A DNA stretch of 64,000 nucleotides from Iodobacter arcticus (GCF_042664895.1 NZ_JBHTBQ010000011.1:124001-188000); one strand, 5' to 3'. Counted from the stretch's first letter, positions 18,991-28,534 are shown. Program-made: numbers and translations. Notes: generated by a model not told the origin, from the letters alone.

Positions 18991-21006
18991 TTATTGCTTA
19001 GCCGTCTTGGTAGGTACGCCACGCTGGCCAGTAATTTCTTGAAAGAAGGCATCGGCATTAGGCTTGCGGCCAATAAATTCTTCAACTAATTCCATCGCCG
19101 GGCGCTGACCGCCATTTTCTAAAATCAGTTCGCGATAACGCTTGCCCTGCTTTACGTCCATCACATTACTACCGTAAGCCGACAACATATCCAGCGCTAG
19201 AACTTCAGACCACATATAGCCGTAATACCCTGCCGCATAGCCGCCCACAATATGGCCGAAGGTGCCGGGGAATTCTGTACCCGCTACATAACCCAGCGGC
19301 GTATTACCTTCCATGGTCTGCCATACCGCCTGTGGATCACCTGCATCCGCAGCGGCTAAAGCCATATCGTAAGCAGAGTACAGGCCTTGACGGGCGTATT
19401 TGAGGCCACGGCCAAAGCGGCGAGCATCATCCATTTTGGCGATCAGCTTAGGATCAATCGGTTTGCAGCTTGAGCAGGTATCGTTAAACAACGCGCCCGC
19501 TTCTGGGCGACGCGCCCATTCTTCAAACATTTGCGAAGGTGCTTCCACAAAATCACGTTTCACCGAAGTACCCGCCTGCATGGTGTAACGCGTTTTCGAC
19601 AATACGCCGTGCATGATGTGGCCAAATTCGTGGTAAAGCGTTTCTAATTCATCCTGATTAAAACCTTCGCGGCTGAAATTGGTGACTAAAACGCTAACTG
19701 GTGTTTGCCCGCCCACGGTGCTTACACCGCGCACAGGAAAAGCCGCCGCATGCTTGTATTTGCCATCACGCGGGAAGAGATCTAGGTAAAAACTAGAGAG
19801 GTATTTTTTGCTGCTGCGATCAAATACATCGTAAGCGCGTACATCTTTATGCCATGCTTTTAATTTGGCATTCGGGCGGAAATCAACGCCATACAGTGTG
19901 CCGGTGACATTCATCATCCAGGCAATGGTCGGCTCGGTAGGAAATTGCTCACGCACTTGTTTTTGATCGAGCTGGTAGCGGCTGGCTTTAAGCTGCTCTT
20001 CATAAAACTGCACATCCCAGCGCTTTAACACGCTATCGGCCTTGCCGGTAAAGCGGGCTTTTTCTTGGCGCAGCTCTTCGATATCTGATTTTTCTAAAGT
20101 GGCAACACGGGCTTGCACATCAGCGAGGAAGGTCTTGACCGCTTCTGGCGTAGCGGCCATTTTATTGCGAATGGCAAACGCGGCATAACTTGGGTAGCCG
20201 GTTAATTGGGCAATTTTTTTTCTTAATTCAACCACTTCTTTTAGAATTTGCAAATTGGCCGCGCCGCCAATTTTCATTCTGCCGGTGTAATAGCGCTCAC
20301 GCGTGGCTTCATTTTCTGCATAGCCCATTACAGCATCAATTTCGGGATAGTCAAATCCCAACACATAGAGACCTGCTGCATCTTTTTTGGCGGTGGCTAA
20401 AAAGCTAGCAGAAACGCCTTTTAATTCTGCGGCAGTAAAACTCATTCTGGCTTGGTTATCCCGCATATTGCGCGAGAAATCTTGTTGTAGCTTTTCTATT
20501 TTATTAAAAATAGCCGCTAATTCTGTGCGTTTTTCTTTGGGTAAATTAACGCCGCGATCTTCAAAATTACTCAGCAAATCAGCACGTGCCTCAGCATCAA
20601 TGGCATCTTTTGGCTTTAAAGCTTTAAACCGGCTATACAAAGCTTCGCTTTGCAAAACATCACTGATAAGTGCAGACATTTTTAAATTGCATGCATCTGC
20701 TGCCGTACGCACTGGCGCAGATGGGCTTACTTCAGATAATAAACCTGCTGGCCCGCCAAAGTAATCCAAACCCTGATTGATTCTATTCCATTCACCCAGT
20801 GTATTTGCCGCATTCACTTTAGCCAGTGGCAATTTTTCTAATGCAGCAATTTTTATTTTTGCTTGGGAAATCGTTTGCTGACACTGGCGTGCTATATCGG
20901 CAGCATCAGGCAAAAGCAATGCGCCACCCTGCGCTGCAAATAGCGGTGCAGAAGAAAACAATACGGCGAGGCTCATGGCTATTTTTTTCAATTTATTCCC
21001 CAGCAA
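18991..21006 (-). CDS. Exported M3-family zinc metallopeptidase (oligopeptidase)
   Basis: M3 peptidases cleave short peptides inside a closed channel. The zinc site is HEFGH at residues 459-463, and the third-ligand segment DFVEAPSQMFEEW follows at ~485. The protein is 671 residues. Unlike the cytoplasmic PrlC, it starts with a Sec-type signal (~1-25, LFSSAPLFAA), so it should act in the periplasm. It sits between the peptide ABC operon and the TonB/ExbBD genes on the same strand. The simplest reading is that it trims peptides entering through the outer-membrane receptor before ABC import. It ends 96 bases before the binding-protein gene. Confidence 0.92.
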   Translation of the reverse strand: MLGNKLKKIAMSLAVLFSSAPLFAAQGGALLLPDAADIARQCQQTISQAKIKIAALEKLPLAKVNAANTLGEWNRINQGLDYFGGPAGLLSEVSPSAPVRTAADACNLKMSALISDVLQSEALYSRFKALKPKDAIDAEARADLLSNFEDRGVNLPKEKRTELAAIFNKIEKLQQDFSRNMRDNQARMSFTAAELKGVSASFLATAKKDAAGLYVLGFDYPEIDAVMGYAENEATRERYYTGRMKIGGAANLQILKEVVELRKKIAQLTGYPSYAAFAIRNKMAATPEAVKTFLADVQARVATLEKSDIEELRQEKARFTGKADSVLKRWDVQFYEEQLKASRYQLDQKQVREQFPTEPTIAWMMNVTGTLYGVDFRPNAKLKAWHKDVRAYDVFDRSSKKYLSSFYLDLFPRDGKYKHAAAFPVRGVSTVGGQTPVSVLVTNFSREGFNQDELETLYHEFGHIMHGVLSKTRYTMQAGTSVKRDFVEAPSQMFEEWARRPEAGALFNDTCSSCKPIDPKLIAKMDDARRFGRGLKYARQGLYSAYDMALAAADAGDPQAVWQTMEGNTPLGYVAGTEFPGTFGHIVGGYAAGYYGYMWSEVLALDMLSAYGSNVMDVKQGKRYRELILENGGQRPAMELVEEFIGRKPNADAFFQEITGQRGVPTKTAKQ

Positions 21007-21148
21007 AGGTTAATTGGATGGTTATTGGCAATTATTTTTAATCGGCAGACGTAGCAAAACTGGCACACGCAAACGCCTGCTGCCATTCAGTTTTATCTAT
21101 CTTTTTGAGTAAAACAGGATAGCTGGGCGAAAGCCGCCCAGCTTTAAA

Positions 21149-21568
21149 TTACTGCATAAATTGTTCGTGACCCACAATACCGATCTTCTTTACTCCCAGC
21201 CGCTGCGAGCTAGCTAAGACCATTGCAACCGCTTCATAATTTGCGTCTTTATCAGGGCGAATATGAAACTCAGGCTGTACCGCTCTTTGTGAAGCCTCAG
21301 ATAAGTTTTTTTCTAATGCAGCACGATCAGCCAAAGGAACACCAGCCCAAGAAATGACATTGTTGCTACCAATATCAATCTGAACGACTTCCGGCTTTTC
21401 CGTTACGTTAGAAGGCGAATTAACAGGCATATCCAATTTTACGGCATGCGTTTGAATTGGGATGGTGATAATCAGCATAATCAACAAAACCAACATCACG
21501 TCAATCAATGGCGTGGTATTGATTTCCATCATCATATCATCGTCATTACCACCGACTTGCATTCCCAT
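21149..21568 (-). CDS. exbD: ExbD/TolR-family biopolymer transport protein (second copy)
   Basis: This 139-residue inner-membrane protein has a short cytoplasmic N-terminus, one membrane helix (IDVMLVLLIMLIITIP) carrying the conserved Asp that takes part in proton conduction, and a periplasmic domain. It forms the stator with ExbB and energises TonB. It is the second of two exbD genes in the cluster, 97 bases after the first. The two differ throughout the periplasmic domain, so they are not a recent duplication. Confidence 0.93.
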   Translation of the reverse strand: MGMQVGGNDDDMMMEINTTPLIDVMLVLLIMLIITIPIQTHAVKLDMPVNSPSNVTEKPEVVQIDIGSNNVISWAGVPLADRAALEKNLSEASQRAVQPEFHIRPDKDANYEAVAMVLASSQRLGVKKIGIVGHEQFMQ

Positions 21569-21665
21569 AATCGTTCTCCACAGCGTATTTGCTGTCTAAA
21601 GAGTCAGTGAATCGGGCCAGCGATTTCAGTGAAATAAACCGTGGCCCAACCCTTACACACAGCCA

Positions 21666-22100
21666 TTAATTTCTAGCAGGAGGCTCGGTAATAAAAGCGA
21701 TTTTTACAATTCCCGCCCTTTGTACTGCCAAAACAATCCGCCCTACCGAGCTGTATTTAGAAGACATATCGCCGCGAATATGGACTTCCGGTTGCGGATC
21801 CATTTTTGCAACTTTCACCAAGCGAGCCAGTAATTCTTCATCTGACTTCACCGGGCTGATATTCCAAAAAATATTGCTCTTATCATCCACGCCCAAAATA
21901 ATATTCTCAGGCTTGGTTTGCGTCGGAAGATTGACTTCTTTTGGCAGTGTTAATTGAATCGTTTGCGTTACAACTGGAATAGTGATCAAAAAGATAATAA
22001 GCAAAACCAACATCACATCCACTAATGGTGTGGTATTGATCGCTGAGATCACATCATCCTCTTGGCTAGATGCCCTTTGTCCTGGCCGCAAGTAGCTCAT
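21666..22100 (-). CDS. exbD: ExbD/TolR-family biopolymer transport protein (first copy)
   Basis: This 144-residue single-span protein has the ExbD helix VDVMLVLLIIFLITIP with its conserved Asp, then a periplasmic domain ending IAFITEPPARN. It starts 5 bases after exbB and is presumably translated with it. ExbB-ExbD-ExbD arrangements are common in TonB clusters that serve large substrates in gammaproteobacteria and Xanthomonas. The exact division of labour between the two ExbDs is not known. Confidence 0.93.
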   Translation of the reverse strand: MSYLRPGQRASSQEDDVISAINTTPLVDVMLVLLIIFLITIPVVTQTIQLTLPKEVNLPTQTKPENIILGVDDKSNIFWNISPVKSDEELLARLVKVAKMDPQPEVHIRGDMSSKYSSVGRIVLAVQRAGIVKIAFITEPPARN

Positions 22101-22105
22101 AATGA

Positions 22106-22843
22106 TTACTTAGGTGTGCTAAGCAAATTGGTGTGCAAGCGAGCAGCTACGGTGTGAACCATTTCTACTACCAACTTGTTACGACGCACCAGCCAGTTGT
22201 AACCCAACACTGCAGGTACAGCTACAGCCAAACCAATTGCCGTCATAATCAAGGATTCACCCACTGGGCCAGCCACTTTATCGATCGATGCCTGGCCAGA
22301 AATACCAATCGCTGTCAGCGCGTGGTAAATACCCCAAACAGTACCAAACAGACCAACAAAAGGTGCAGTAGAGCCCACAGTTGCAATCACCGACATACCT
22401 GCTTGCATCTGGCTACTTGCATTAGCAGCCGCATCGTAAGTTGCCATTGAAACCCAAGTATTCAGATCAACGTTTTTGCTTAATTCACCGTGATGCTCGC
22501 TTGCCGCATTAGCGCCAGCATGAGCCACGGAGCTGTAAATACCGTCGTCTTTCAATACTTTAGTTTTTGCCAGCAGCTCAGGACCGCGCTCTTTAAGCAA
22601 CTCACGGCCTAATTTAATCAGGCGGCGCTGATCCAGAATTTTAACGATCGCTACATACCAAGTTGCAGCAGACATCGTCAGCAAAATAACTAAAGTACCT
22701 TTAGCAACGATATCGCCCTGAGCCCACAGCGCTTCAAGCCCATAAGGGTTTGCAACAGCAACCGTGGAATTCGCCAATACTGGCAGTGCACATGCTGCAG
22801 CCGCGGCTGCAAGCATAAAGAATTGGCGGGAGAACTTGGCCAT
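22106..22843 (-). CDS. exbB: ExbB-family (MotA/TolQ/ExbB) proton channel protein
   Basis: This 245-residue protein has an N-terminal hydrophobic segment (~8-25) that is probably a cleaved signal, as in several ExbB proteins. Three membrane helices follow. The family core GLFGTVWGIYHAL and the segment VGESLIMTAIGLAVAVPAVLGYNW are both clear. ExbB pentamers with ExbD convert the proton gradient into motion of TonB. The gene lies 36 bases after tonB and 5 bases before exbD. Confidence 0.95.
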   Translation of the reverse strand: MAKFSRQFFMLAAAAAACALPVLANSTVAVANPYGLEALWAQGDIVAKGTLVILLTMSAATWYVAIVKILDQRRLIKLGRELLKERGPELLAKTKVLKDDGIYSSVAHAGANAASEHHGELSKNVDLNTWVSMATYDAAANASSQMQAGMSVIATVGSTAPFVGLFGTVWGIYHALTAIGISGQASIDKVAGPVGESLIMTAIGLAVAVPAVLGYNWLVRRNKLVVEMVHTVAARLHTNLLSTPK

Positions 22844-22879
22844 GATTTAGATACTCCATAAAAAAAGTGAGGGGCTTAG

Positions 22880-23530
22880 TTATTCTGTATCAAGCTTAAA
22901 AGAAAGCTCTTGCTCAAAAATCGTATCAGGCTTGCAGCTATTGCCTTGTAAAGACTGCTTTGCTGCTTGTAAAAACTGACTACGGAAAGAAGGCGGGATT
23001 CCACTTGAAAACTTAGAGCTGATAATTTCGCTCAGTTTCCCATCAGCATTTGTTTTGTAAACAAGAGTAACTACGCCACTGATGTCTTCACTCAAAGCCT
23101 TACGAGGGAACTCCAAACCACCAAATTTACTACAATTACCGGCCGTAGAAATCGGGCCCGCTGGGGCTGCCACAGGAGCAGCTGTCGCCTGAGGTACAGC
23201 CGGAGCAGAAGGCGCTTTAACTTCCGAAGTTGCCTGAACCGTATTTGTCGACTGGGTAGTCGGTGCAACGATAGGAGGTGGAACATAAGCGGGTTGTTGC
23301 TGCGGAGGTGGAGGAGCGGTGTCCTTAATCACTTTCTCAATCTTTGGTGGCGGTGGTGGCGGTGGTGGCGGCTCACTGATCACAGCCACTTCAACTTTTT
23401 GCTGAATGACTTTTACCAAGTTCTTGCCCAAGCCGGTAAGAAGCGCATAGGCTACGAGCACATGCAAGGCAGCCACTCCAGCCAAGCCCACGGCACGACG
23501 ATCACGTGCGTTCTGGCCAAAAGCTTCCAC
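22880..23530 (-). CDS. tonB: TonB energy-transducing protein
   Basis: This 216-residue protein has a cytoplasmic N-terminus, one membrane helix (~18-37), then a periplasm-spanning Pro-rich stretch (a run of eight prolines near residue 56, and PPPPQQQP) and an Ala/Pro linker. The C-terminal TonB domain (~130-216) contains the segment FPRKALSEDISGVV. It heads the tonB-exbB-exbD-exbD unit and is 380 bases from the receptor gene on the same strand. The receptor and TonB are probably dedicated partners, though TonB could serve others. Confidence 0.93.
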   Translation of the reverse strand: MEAFGQNARDRRAVGLAGVAALHVLVAYALLTGLGKNLVKVIQQKVEVAVISEPPPPPPPPPKIEKVIKDTAPPPPQQQPAYVPPPIVAPTTQSTNTVQATSEVKAPSAPAVPQATAAPVAAPAGPISTAGNCSKFGGLEFPRKALSEDISGVVTLVYKTNADGKLSEIISSKFSSGIPPSFRSQFLQAAKQSLQGNSCKPDTIFEQELSFKLDTE

Positions 23531-23873
23531 GATGCTCTCCTTTAGATAATTTACAAAATGACTTAATCAAATAATTAAGCGGCTGCATGACTAAGATACG
23601 CTAGTCATTTAAAAATTTTTACTAGGGTTTACTCTAATTCAGCCAATATAATTTCAAAAAAACCAGCAAGAATAAATACTTGGTGGGGTAATTAATAAAT
23701 ATTAGTGAATAAAAAAACCACTCGTTTTTTTCTAATTTTTAGACACAAATAAATTAACGGATACTAGAAAATAAGAATAACCACTAACCTATCGCATAGT
23801 AAACATAAAAGATAAACACTCAAAAAATGAATAGTTATATCGTTATACTGCTCAATAAAACGAGCAGCTAAAA
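23531..23873. other. AT-rich gap between receptor and tonB genes
   Basis: About 340 AT-rich bases with no gene. It should hold the tonB promoter. I looked for a Fur box and did not find a convincing one. Facing A and T runs around 23706-23732 (AAAAAAACCACTCGTTTTTTT region) could form only a weak A-T stem. Confidence 0.5.
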
Positions 23874-23897
23874 CCTGTGAGGGGATCCCCTCACAGG
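23874..23897 (-). terminator. Perfect 24-base palindrome, terminator of the receptor gene
   Basis: CCTGTGAGGGGA is followed directly by its complement, then by TTTTA on the minus strand. It lies 12 bases past the stop of the TonB-dependent receptor gene. A perfect palindrome gives a stem with almost no loop, so the hairpin must open a few central bases. A binding site for a dimeric protein is an alternative. Confidence 0.7.
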
Positions 23898-23909
23898 AAA
23901 TACAACTTT

Positions 23910-26411
23910 TTAGAACGAGTACTTAGCACCTAAAGTAAAGAAACGGCCTCGCGCACTATAAATTGGTGCATAACCTGGGTACTGGAATGTTGTCCCAATG
24001 TTAGAGAATGGAGGTTCAGCATCTAACGCATTTTTTACCGTAAAATCAAGCTTTAACCCTTTAAAACCGGTGTAGCTAAGGTTAAGGTCAACCTCGGTAA
24101 AACCATCAACGCGTTTAGTATCAGGATCGTAATTCGCTTTATCATCAACACTAACTTTTGAATCTTTAAAGCCAGCAGTGGAACGAATAGCAGCGCCACC
24201 CGACCAGCCTGATTTTTCAATATCGACCCGGAATGTATTGCGCCAAATTGGGGTAGGAGTGCCATTAATCATTACATCCAGCCCATCCTCCATATCTCCT
24301 GCTGCATTTGTAGATTTGCTATACAGATAGTAAGAGTTACTATTTGAGAAAGTAACCGTAGCAATTTCCAGTGGCAGGCGTACTCTTAAATCAGTATCAA
24401 TACCAGATGATTCAAACTTACCGCGATTCAGCAATTGTTTGAACACAACAGGTTGTTTATCCCGAACAAACCACTGACCTGCAAGCAATGCCTCTGATTC
24501 TGTTGGTGTAGTGATAACATCGTCTTTTTTCATTAACCACCAATCAAGACTACCGCTAAACACACCCACATCGACTACTGCACCGAAATTAAATGAATTA
24601 CCAATTTCAGGCTTTAAATTAGCATTTCCTTTGGTTTGCGTATAGCCACTAACATTACAACCAGCAGGCTTATTTATATATTTACAATCGCCATCAGAAA
24701 ATTTATATGCACCTTCCGACGGGTTTTCGCTAATTTGCTTAAGCGAAGGCATACGGAAACTCTCAGAGAACGAAGACCGGAACATCAGTTCAGGAATAGG
24801 CTGAAAACGAACCGCCAAACGTGGGGATACATGTGACTCTGACTCATACTGATCGTAACGAGCTGCAGCTTGGAATTCTAGCGCCTTGGTAACCGGAATC
24901 GCTAGTTCAGCAAACAATCCTTTTCCTGTACGAGAAACATCTGTAGCCGCTTGTTTAATAGAGCCCTTCACCAAGCCTGCCTGAGTTAATAAATCAGGCG
25001 TATCAACCAATGACTCCTTAACCAGACTCACACCAACAGCAAATGCAACTGCCCCACCATCTAAAACAATGCCTGTCTCGCCACTAACCTTGGCATTCAG
25101 GAAAGATTGTTTATTTTCAGCTTCACGCAGTGGGCTCACCTTAATGCTATCAACTAACGCTTGATCATTAGTCGTTACTGTGGCGTCAATCTTGTCCTTA
25201 TTTTGCTTATACTTCACTGCATGCAAATAGTTGCTATCTTGATTAGTTGATTTACTTACACCATATCCAGCAGAAACACTCCAGTCAAAGCCCCCAGTGC
25301 TTCCATCCAAACCAGCGGTCAATTGAGATAACGTAGACTCACGATCCGTTGTACGTGGACCAGCCTGCATAAATCGACCCAAGTATTCTTTGCCATCTTT
25401 AGTTAAAAATATATCGGGAACGGGATGAGCTTCAAAATGGTCTGTTGACTTAGAATAGAAACCCTGAACCATTGCCGTAATATTGTCAGTAACTTTTACG
25501 CTACCTTGCAACATTCCACCAACTCGATCCGCGGCATTGTTAATCGTTAGTAATGATGCCAGAGGATCGTACTTACACCCTTTTCCAACTTGCGATTCTG
25601 CTGGGCAGCCTGCCTTAACCGTCCCGATAATATCGCCATCATCATTCAATAGGTTACCGTAGGGCGAATAATCACTACGGTCGTCTGATCCACCAAAACG
25701 CCTAAAATCATTAGACTTGGTCATATCCCTATCTTTTGCGTAGATTGCTTCACGCTTCAACACATCAAACGTAGCTAAAACATTGAACCCTTGCTCATTC
25801 AGATCACCATATCCCCCCGTCATACCAAAGGTTTTTTCAGTACCATCTCCGCGACTGGACTGCCCTAAGCCACCGCGGATTTCACCACCCTGATAATTTT
25901 TCTTGGTAATAAAGTTTACAACACCCGCAACAGCGTCTGAACCATAGATAGCAGAACCGCCGTCCTTTAATACTTCTACACGCTCAATAGCAGACAAAGG
26001 AATCATATTAATATCTACCGCAGCACCTGCACCACTTACATCAGTGAATGCAGCAGTAGGAATACGACGACCATTCATCAAAACCAATACATCAGTTTCA
26101 TTCAAGCCGCGCATTTTGATGTTTGAAGCGCCAGAGCTTGTAGGAGAGTTGGCTTTTTGATCACCATAATCAAAAAAATCAACTGCTGTAATGTTCTTTA
26201 CCAACTCTTGGACGGTAGTGGCACCCGTTTTTTCAATCGCTTTGCGATTGACAGTTTCTACAGCTGTTGCACCTTCTTTCTTAACACGCTTAATACTCGA
26301 CCCAGTTACCTCAACGCGCTCAACTTTATTTACTTTTTCTTCTGCCTGAGCACTGATTGTTGCACCGGCACCGATTAAAGCGATCGCAACCGCTAGTTGT
26401 TTCATCCGCAT
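23910..26411 (-). CDS. TonB-dependent outer-membrane receptor
   Basis: This 833-residue receptor has a signal peptide (MKQLAVAIALIGAGATISAQA region), a TonB box-like segment VERVEVTGS just after it, a plug domain (~40-160, with RGLNETDVLVLMNGRR and LKDGGSAIYGSDAVAGVVNF) and a beta-barrel ending in aromatic Phe. The early 'VTGSSIKR' form is typical of receptors for peptides, polysaccharides or other large nutrients in Shewanella/Xanthomonas-type bacteria. I saw no Fur box, in keeping with a non-siderophore substrate. I start it at the ATG at 26411, which has AGGGGG six bases upstream; the frame continues 50 residues further without signal character. Confidence 0.93.
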   Translation of the reverse strand: MRMKQLAVAIALIGAGATISAQAEEKVNKVERVEVTGSSIKRVKKEGATAVETVNRKAIEKTGATTVQELVKNITAVDFFDYGDQKANSPTSSGASNIKMRGLNETDVLVLMNGRRIPTAAFTDVSGAGAAVDINMIPLSAIERVEVLKDGGSAIYGSDAVAGVVNFITKKNYQGGEIRGGLGQSSRGDGTEKTFGMTGGYGDLNEQGFNVLATFDVLKREAIYAKDRDMTKSNDFRRFGGSDDRSDYSPYGNLLNDDGDIIGTVKAGCPAESQVGKGCKYDPLASLLTINNAADRVGGMLQGSVKVTDNITAMVQGFYSKSTDHFEAHPVPDIFLTKDGKEYLGRFMQAGPRTTDRESTLSQLTAGLDGSTGGFDWSVSAGYGVSKSTNQDSNYLHAVKYKQNKDKIDATVTTNDQALVDSIKVSPLREAENKQSFLNAKVSGETGIVLDGGAVAFAVGVSLVKESLVDTPDLLTQAGLVKGSIKQAATDVSRTGKGLFAELAIPVTKALEFQAAARYDQYESESHVSPRLAVRFQPIPELMFRSSFSESFRMPSLKQISENPSEGAYKFSDGDCKYINKPAGCNVSGYTQTKGNANLKPEIGNSFNFGAVVDVGVFSGSLDWWLMKKDDVITTPTESEALLAGQWFVRDKQPVVFKQLLNRGKFESSGIDTDLRVRLPLEIATVTFSNSNSYYLYSKSTNAAGDMEDGLDVMINGTPTPIWRNTFRVDIEKSGWSGGAAIRSTAGFKDSKVSVDDKANYDPDTKRVDGFTEVDLNLSYTGFKGLKLDFTVKNALDAEPPFSNIGTTFQYPGYAPIYSARGRFFTLGAKYSF

Positions 26412-27204
26412 GAAAGCCCCCTGATTTTTAGACTTACAAATACTCACCTTAAAAGTGAGATTCCTCGCTCTGCTTGCCGCTGTCTTTGTGTCCGCGGCTT
26501 TCGCTAAGTAAAAATTACCATAGGTGAATGTTGTAAATGTAACGATATGTAACCAAAACAAGGGACGGATGGCTGTGGTTTTAAATGTTTGTTTTTTGTT
26601 TTGTTTTGATGCAAATCAAGAAATGATCAGCAAGCTAGGGATACTCCTAACTTGAGTCGCTTACAGGCAAACTTCTGTTTTTTCATTATTTTTTACAATA
26701 AAAATAGCAATAAGATAAAATACTTATTTTAATATAATCAACAAGATAGAAACAAATCTTTCACTAACCCAATTAATAATCAGCAAATTATCGAAGCATA
26801 TTGTAAGCAAAATAAGTAGCAACCACTTATCAATAAGTGAGTGAAGCTCTATAATTGAAAGAAATTACAAGCATTTTTATGCTTTCTTTATGCTCTAGCT
26901 TGTACTATTAATACGTTTTCCCCAATGAAAACGGGGTGAAAATACTCAACAATTTGTAGTTTTCAGCCACAATTTATTTATCTGCCATTACCTGCCTAAC
27001 ATTACAAATGAGTGATATCTACCACACTATTTACATGGTGCACCGCAGCATAAAAAAATATGAAATACTCAGGTAATCACTTTGTGCAGCCGCATAAAGT
27101 ACGCCGAAATCAAACGATAGACTGATGCAAGCGGGCTAGCCCTACTTTACCGACTCAGATGGAATCGTTAAGGTCTAGTCCACTCCTTTTTGCAGAGCAA
27201 AATT
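26412..27204. other. Long gene-free region between divergent receptor and crotonase genes
   Basis: About 790 bases, AT-rich in the middle, with no credible gene on either strand. It must hold the divergent promoters. A perfect small palindrome CACTTAT-CA-ATAAGTG lies at 26824-26839, and a GC stem CCCC/GGGG within TTTTCCCC...GGGGTGAAAA lies at about 26914-26943. Neither can be assigned. No ribosome site followed by a coding-like frame was found. Confidence 0.5.
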
Positions 27205-27900
27205 ATGAATTCACTTGTTAATTACCAATATAACGATGGCATTGCCACTTTAACGCTGGCCAATGGCAAAGTTAATGCTATTTCTATGGCTGTTATTGAT
27301 GCTTTTAACCAAGCTTTGGATCAGGCCGAGCAAGATCAGGCGGTGGTTTTAATCACCGCAGGCGCGGGCGTTTTATCTGCAGGTTACGATTTGAAGGTAA
27401 TGACTTCAGGCTTAGATCATGCCATTCCGCTCGTCACCGCTGGCTCCACGCTTAGCCGCCGACTATTGTCACACCCTTATCCAGTGATCGTGGCTTGCCC
27501 GGGCCATGCTATTGCAAAAGGCGCATTTCTCTTGCTCTCTGCGGATTACCGCATCGGGGTGGCCGGGCCGTTTAGTATTGGATTAAATGAGGTGCAAATT
27601 GGCATGACCATGCCTTACACGGGCATAGAGATCGCACGCAATCGCTTAAGCCCGGCGGCATTTCAACGCTCGGTGGTCAATGGGGAGATGTTTAATCCGG
27701 AAAACGCTTTAGCCGCCGGATTTTTAGACTTACTGGTAGAACCGGAAGCGCTGGCCAGCAGCGCGCAGGCCATCGCAGAATCACTTAAAAAAATCAGCAT
27801 GAAAGCGCACAAAAACACCAAGCTTAAAGTGCGCAAAGAGCTGCTTGCCTCACTGGATACAGCGATAGAGCTAGATAAAACAACGCTCAGCTTAGATTAA
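27205..27900 (+). CDS. Enoyl-CoA hydratase/isomerase (crotonase) family protein
   Basis: This 231-residue protein has the crotonase fold: LANGKVNAIS near the start, the oxyanion-hole segment AGVLSAGYDLK, and GHAIAKGAFLLLSADYRIG. The usual catalytic Glu in the second motif is replaced by the sequence LNEVQIGMTMP, which does contain a Glu. Crotonase members without full catalytic pairs are common, so hydratase activity is uncertain. The ATG at 27205 is preferred; the frame also offers a TTG at 27190. It is transcribed alone, diverging from the receptor gene. Confidence 0.85.
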   Translation: MNSLVNYQYNDGIATLTLANGKVNAISMAVIDAFNQALDQAEQDQAVVLITAGAGVLSAGYDLKVMTSGLDHAIPLVTAGSTLSRRLLSHPYPVIVACPGHAIAKGAFLLLSADYRIGVAGPFSIGLNEVQIGMTMPYTGIEIARNRLSPAAFQRSVVNGEMFNPENALAAGFLDLLVEPEALASSAQAIAESLKKISMKAHKNTKLKVRKELLASLDTAIELDKTTLSLD

Positions 27901-27907
27901 AACCTGC

Positions 27908-27981
27908 CTAGGGTCTTTTGCCTTGTTCACCCCCAAAACTGCAGTCAGCGCAGCCGTGAATGAAACGTCAACAGACCCTAG
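27908..27981. repeat. Inverted repeat CTAGGGTCT ... AGACCCTAG
   Basis: Nine-base perfect arms (27908-27916 and 27973-27981) bracket 56 bases. It lies just after the crotonase stop. The sequence 'GGGTCTGTTGACGTTTCATTCA' as read on the minus strand in two adjoining pieces looks like an intergenic repeat, but only one copy is visible. Confidence 0.4.
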
Positions 27982-28010
27982 CCATTACAGCTTACTAAAC
28001 AAGACTTCGT

Positions 28011-28037
28011 GACCTGCAAACTATCTTGTTGCAGGTC
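28011..28037. terminator. Hairpin between convergent genes, possible terminator
   Basis: GACCTGCAA and TTGCAGGTC pair perfectly around a nine-base loop. It lies between the 3' ends of the crotonase gene (plus) and wbuC (minus). Neither side has a real T run, so its role as an intrinsic terminator is weakly supported. Confidence 0.4.
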
Positions 28038-28059
28038 TACTGTAAGCTCACATTACCTA

Positions 28060-28530
28060 TCAACCAGGCCAGCGCTCACCCACTTGAGCATTGGCATACC
28101 AGGCCAGTAAATCAGCAACACGTGCCTCGCCCTGAGGGCCCCATGGTGCGAAGTCTTCCTCGGCAATCGGCCTATACGGGCCATGCTTTACTTCAAAGAT
28201 CACCCCGCCTGCATCAAGAGAAAGCACTGCATGCCACACGCCGGCGGCTGTTTCCAGTACGGCGCTTTCTTCACCCAAGATACGGCGCTCGATCACATAG
28301 CCTGCTTCATCAAAATTCAGCACCACAAACCGCCCTGCCAAGGGATAAAGCAGCTCCCATGTATGCGGATGGCGGTGCGGGCGAACCAGTGTATCTGGCT
28401 CCATTGCTATGGCCAGCCGCTGAATCGGATCGCTTAATTCGGCGTGTAAATTAAGATTTGCACGGCGGCGTGGCGAAGCATGAGCCTGCCCTGCTAATTG
28501 CGTGACATCAAGTGAAGAAATTTGCTTCAT
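28060..28530 (-). CDS. wbuC: WbuC-family cupin metalloprotein
   Basis: This 156-residue protein carries the family's N-terminal pattern SPRRRANLNLHAELSDPIQRL and the cupin motif RPHRHPHTWE, whose His and Glu residues should bind a metal, followed by the segment VWHAV. The C-terminal FEVKHGPYRP and FAPWGPQGE are also family hallmarks. WbuC proteins are often found in O-antigen clusters of enterobacteria but their reaction is unknown. Here the gene is next to a small S4-domain gene, 4 bases upstream, and no O-antigen genes are adjacent. Confidence 0.85.
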   Translation of the reverse strand: MKQISSLDVTQLAGQAHASPRRRANLNLHAELSDPIQRLAIAMEPDTLVRPHRHPHTWELLYPLAGRFVVLNFDEAGYVIERRILGEESAVLETAAGVWHAVLSLDAGGVIFEVKHGPYRPIAEEDFAPWGPQGEARVADLLAWYANAQVGERWPG

Positions 28531-28534
28531 ATCA

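Noticed and set aside
23531..23909. Fur box before tonB or the receptor
   Set aside because: No stretch close to the 19-base consensus was found in the 23531-23909 or 26412-26700 regions.
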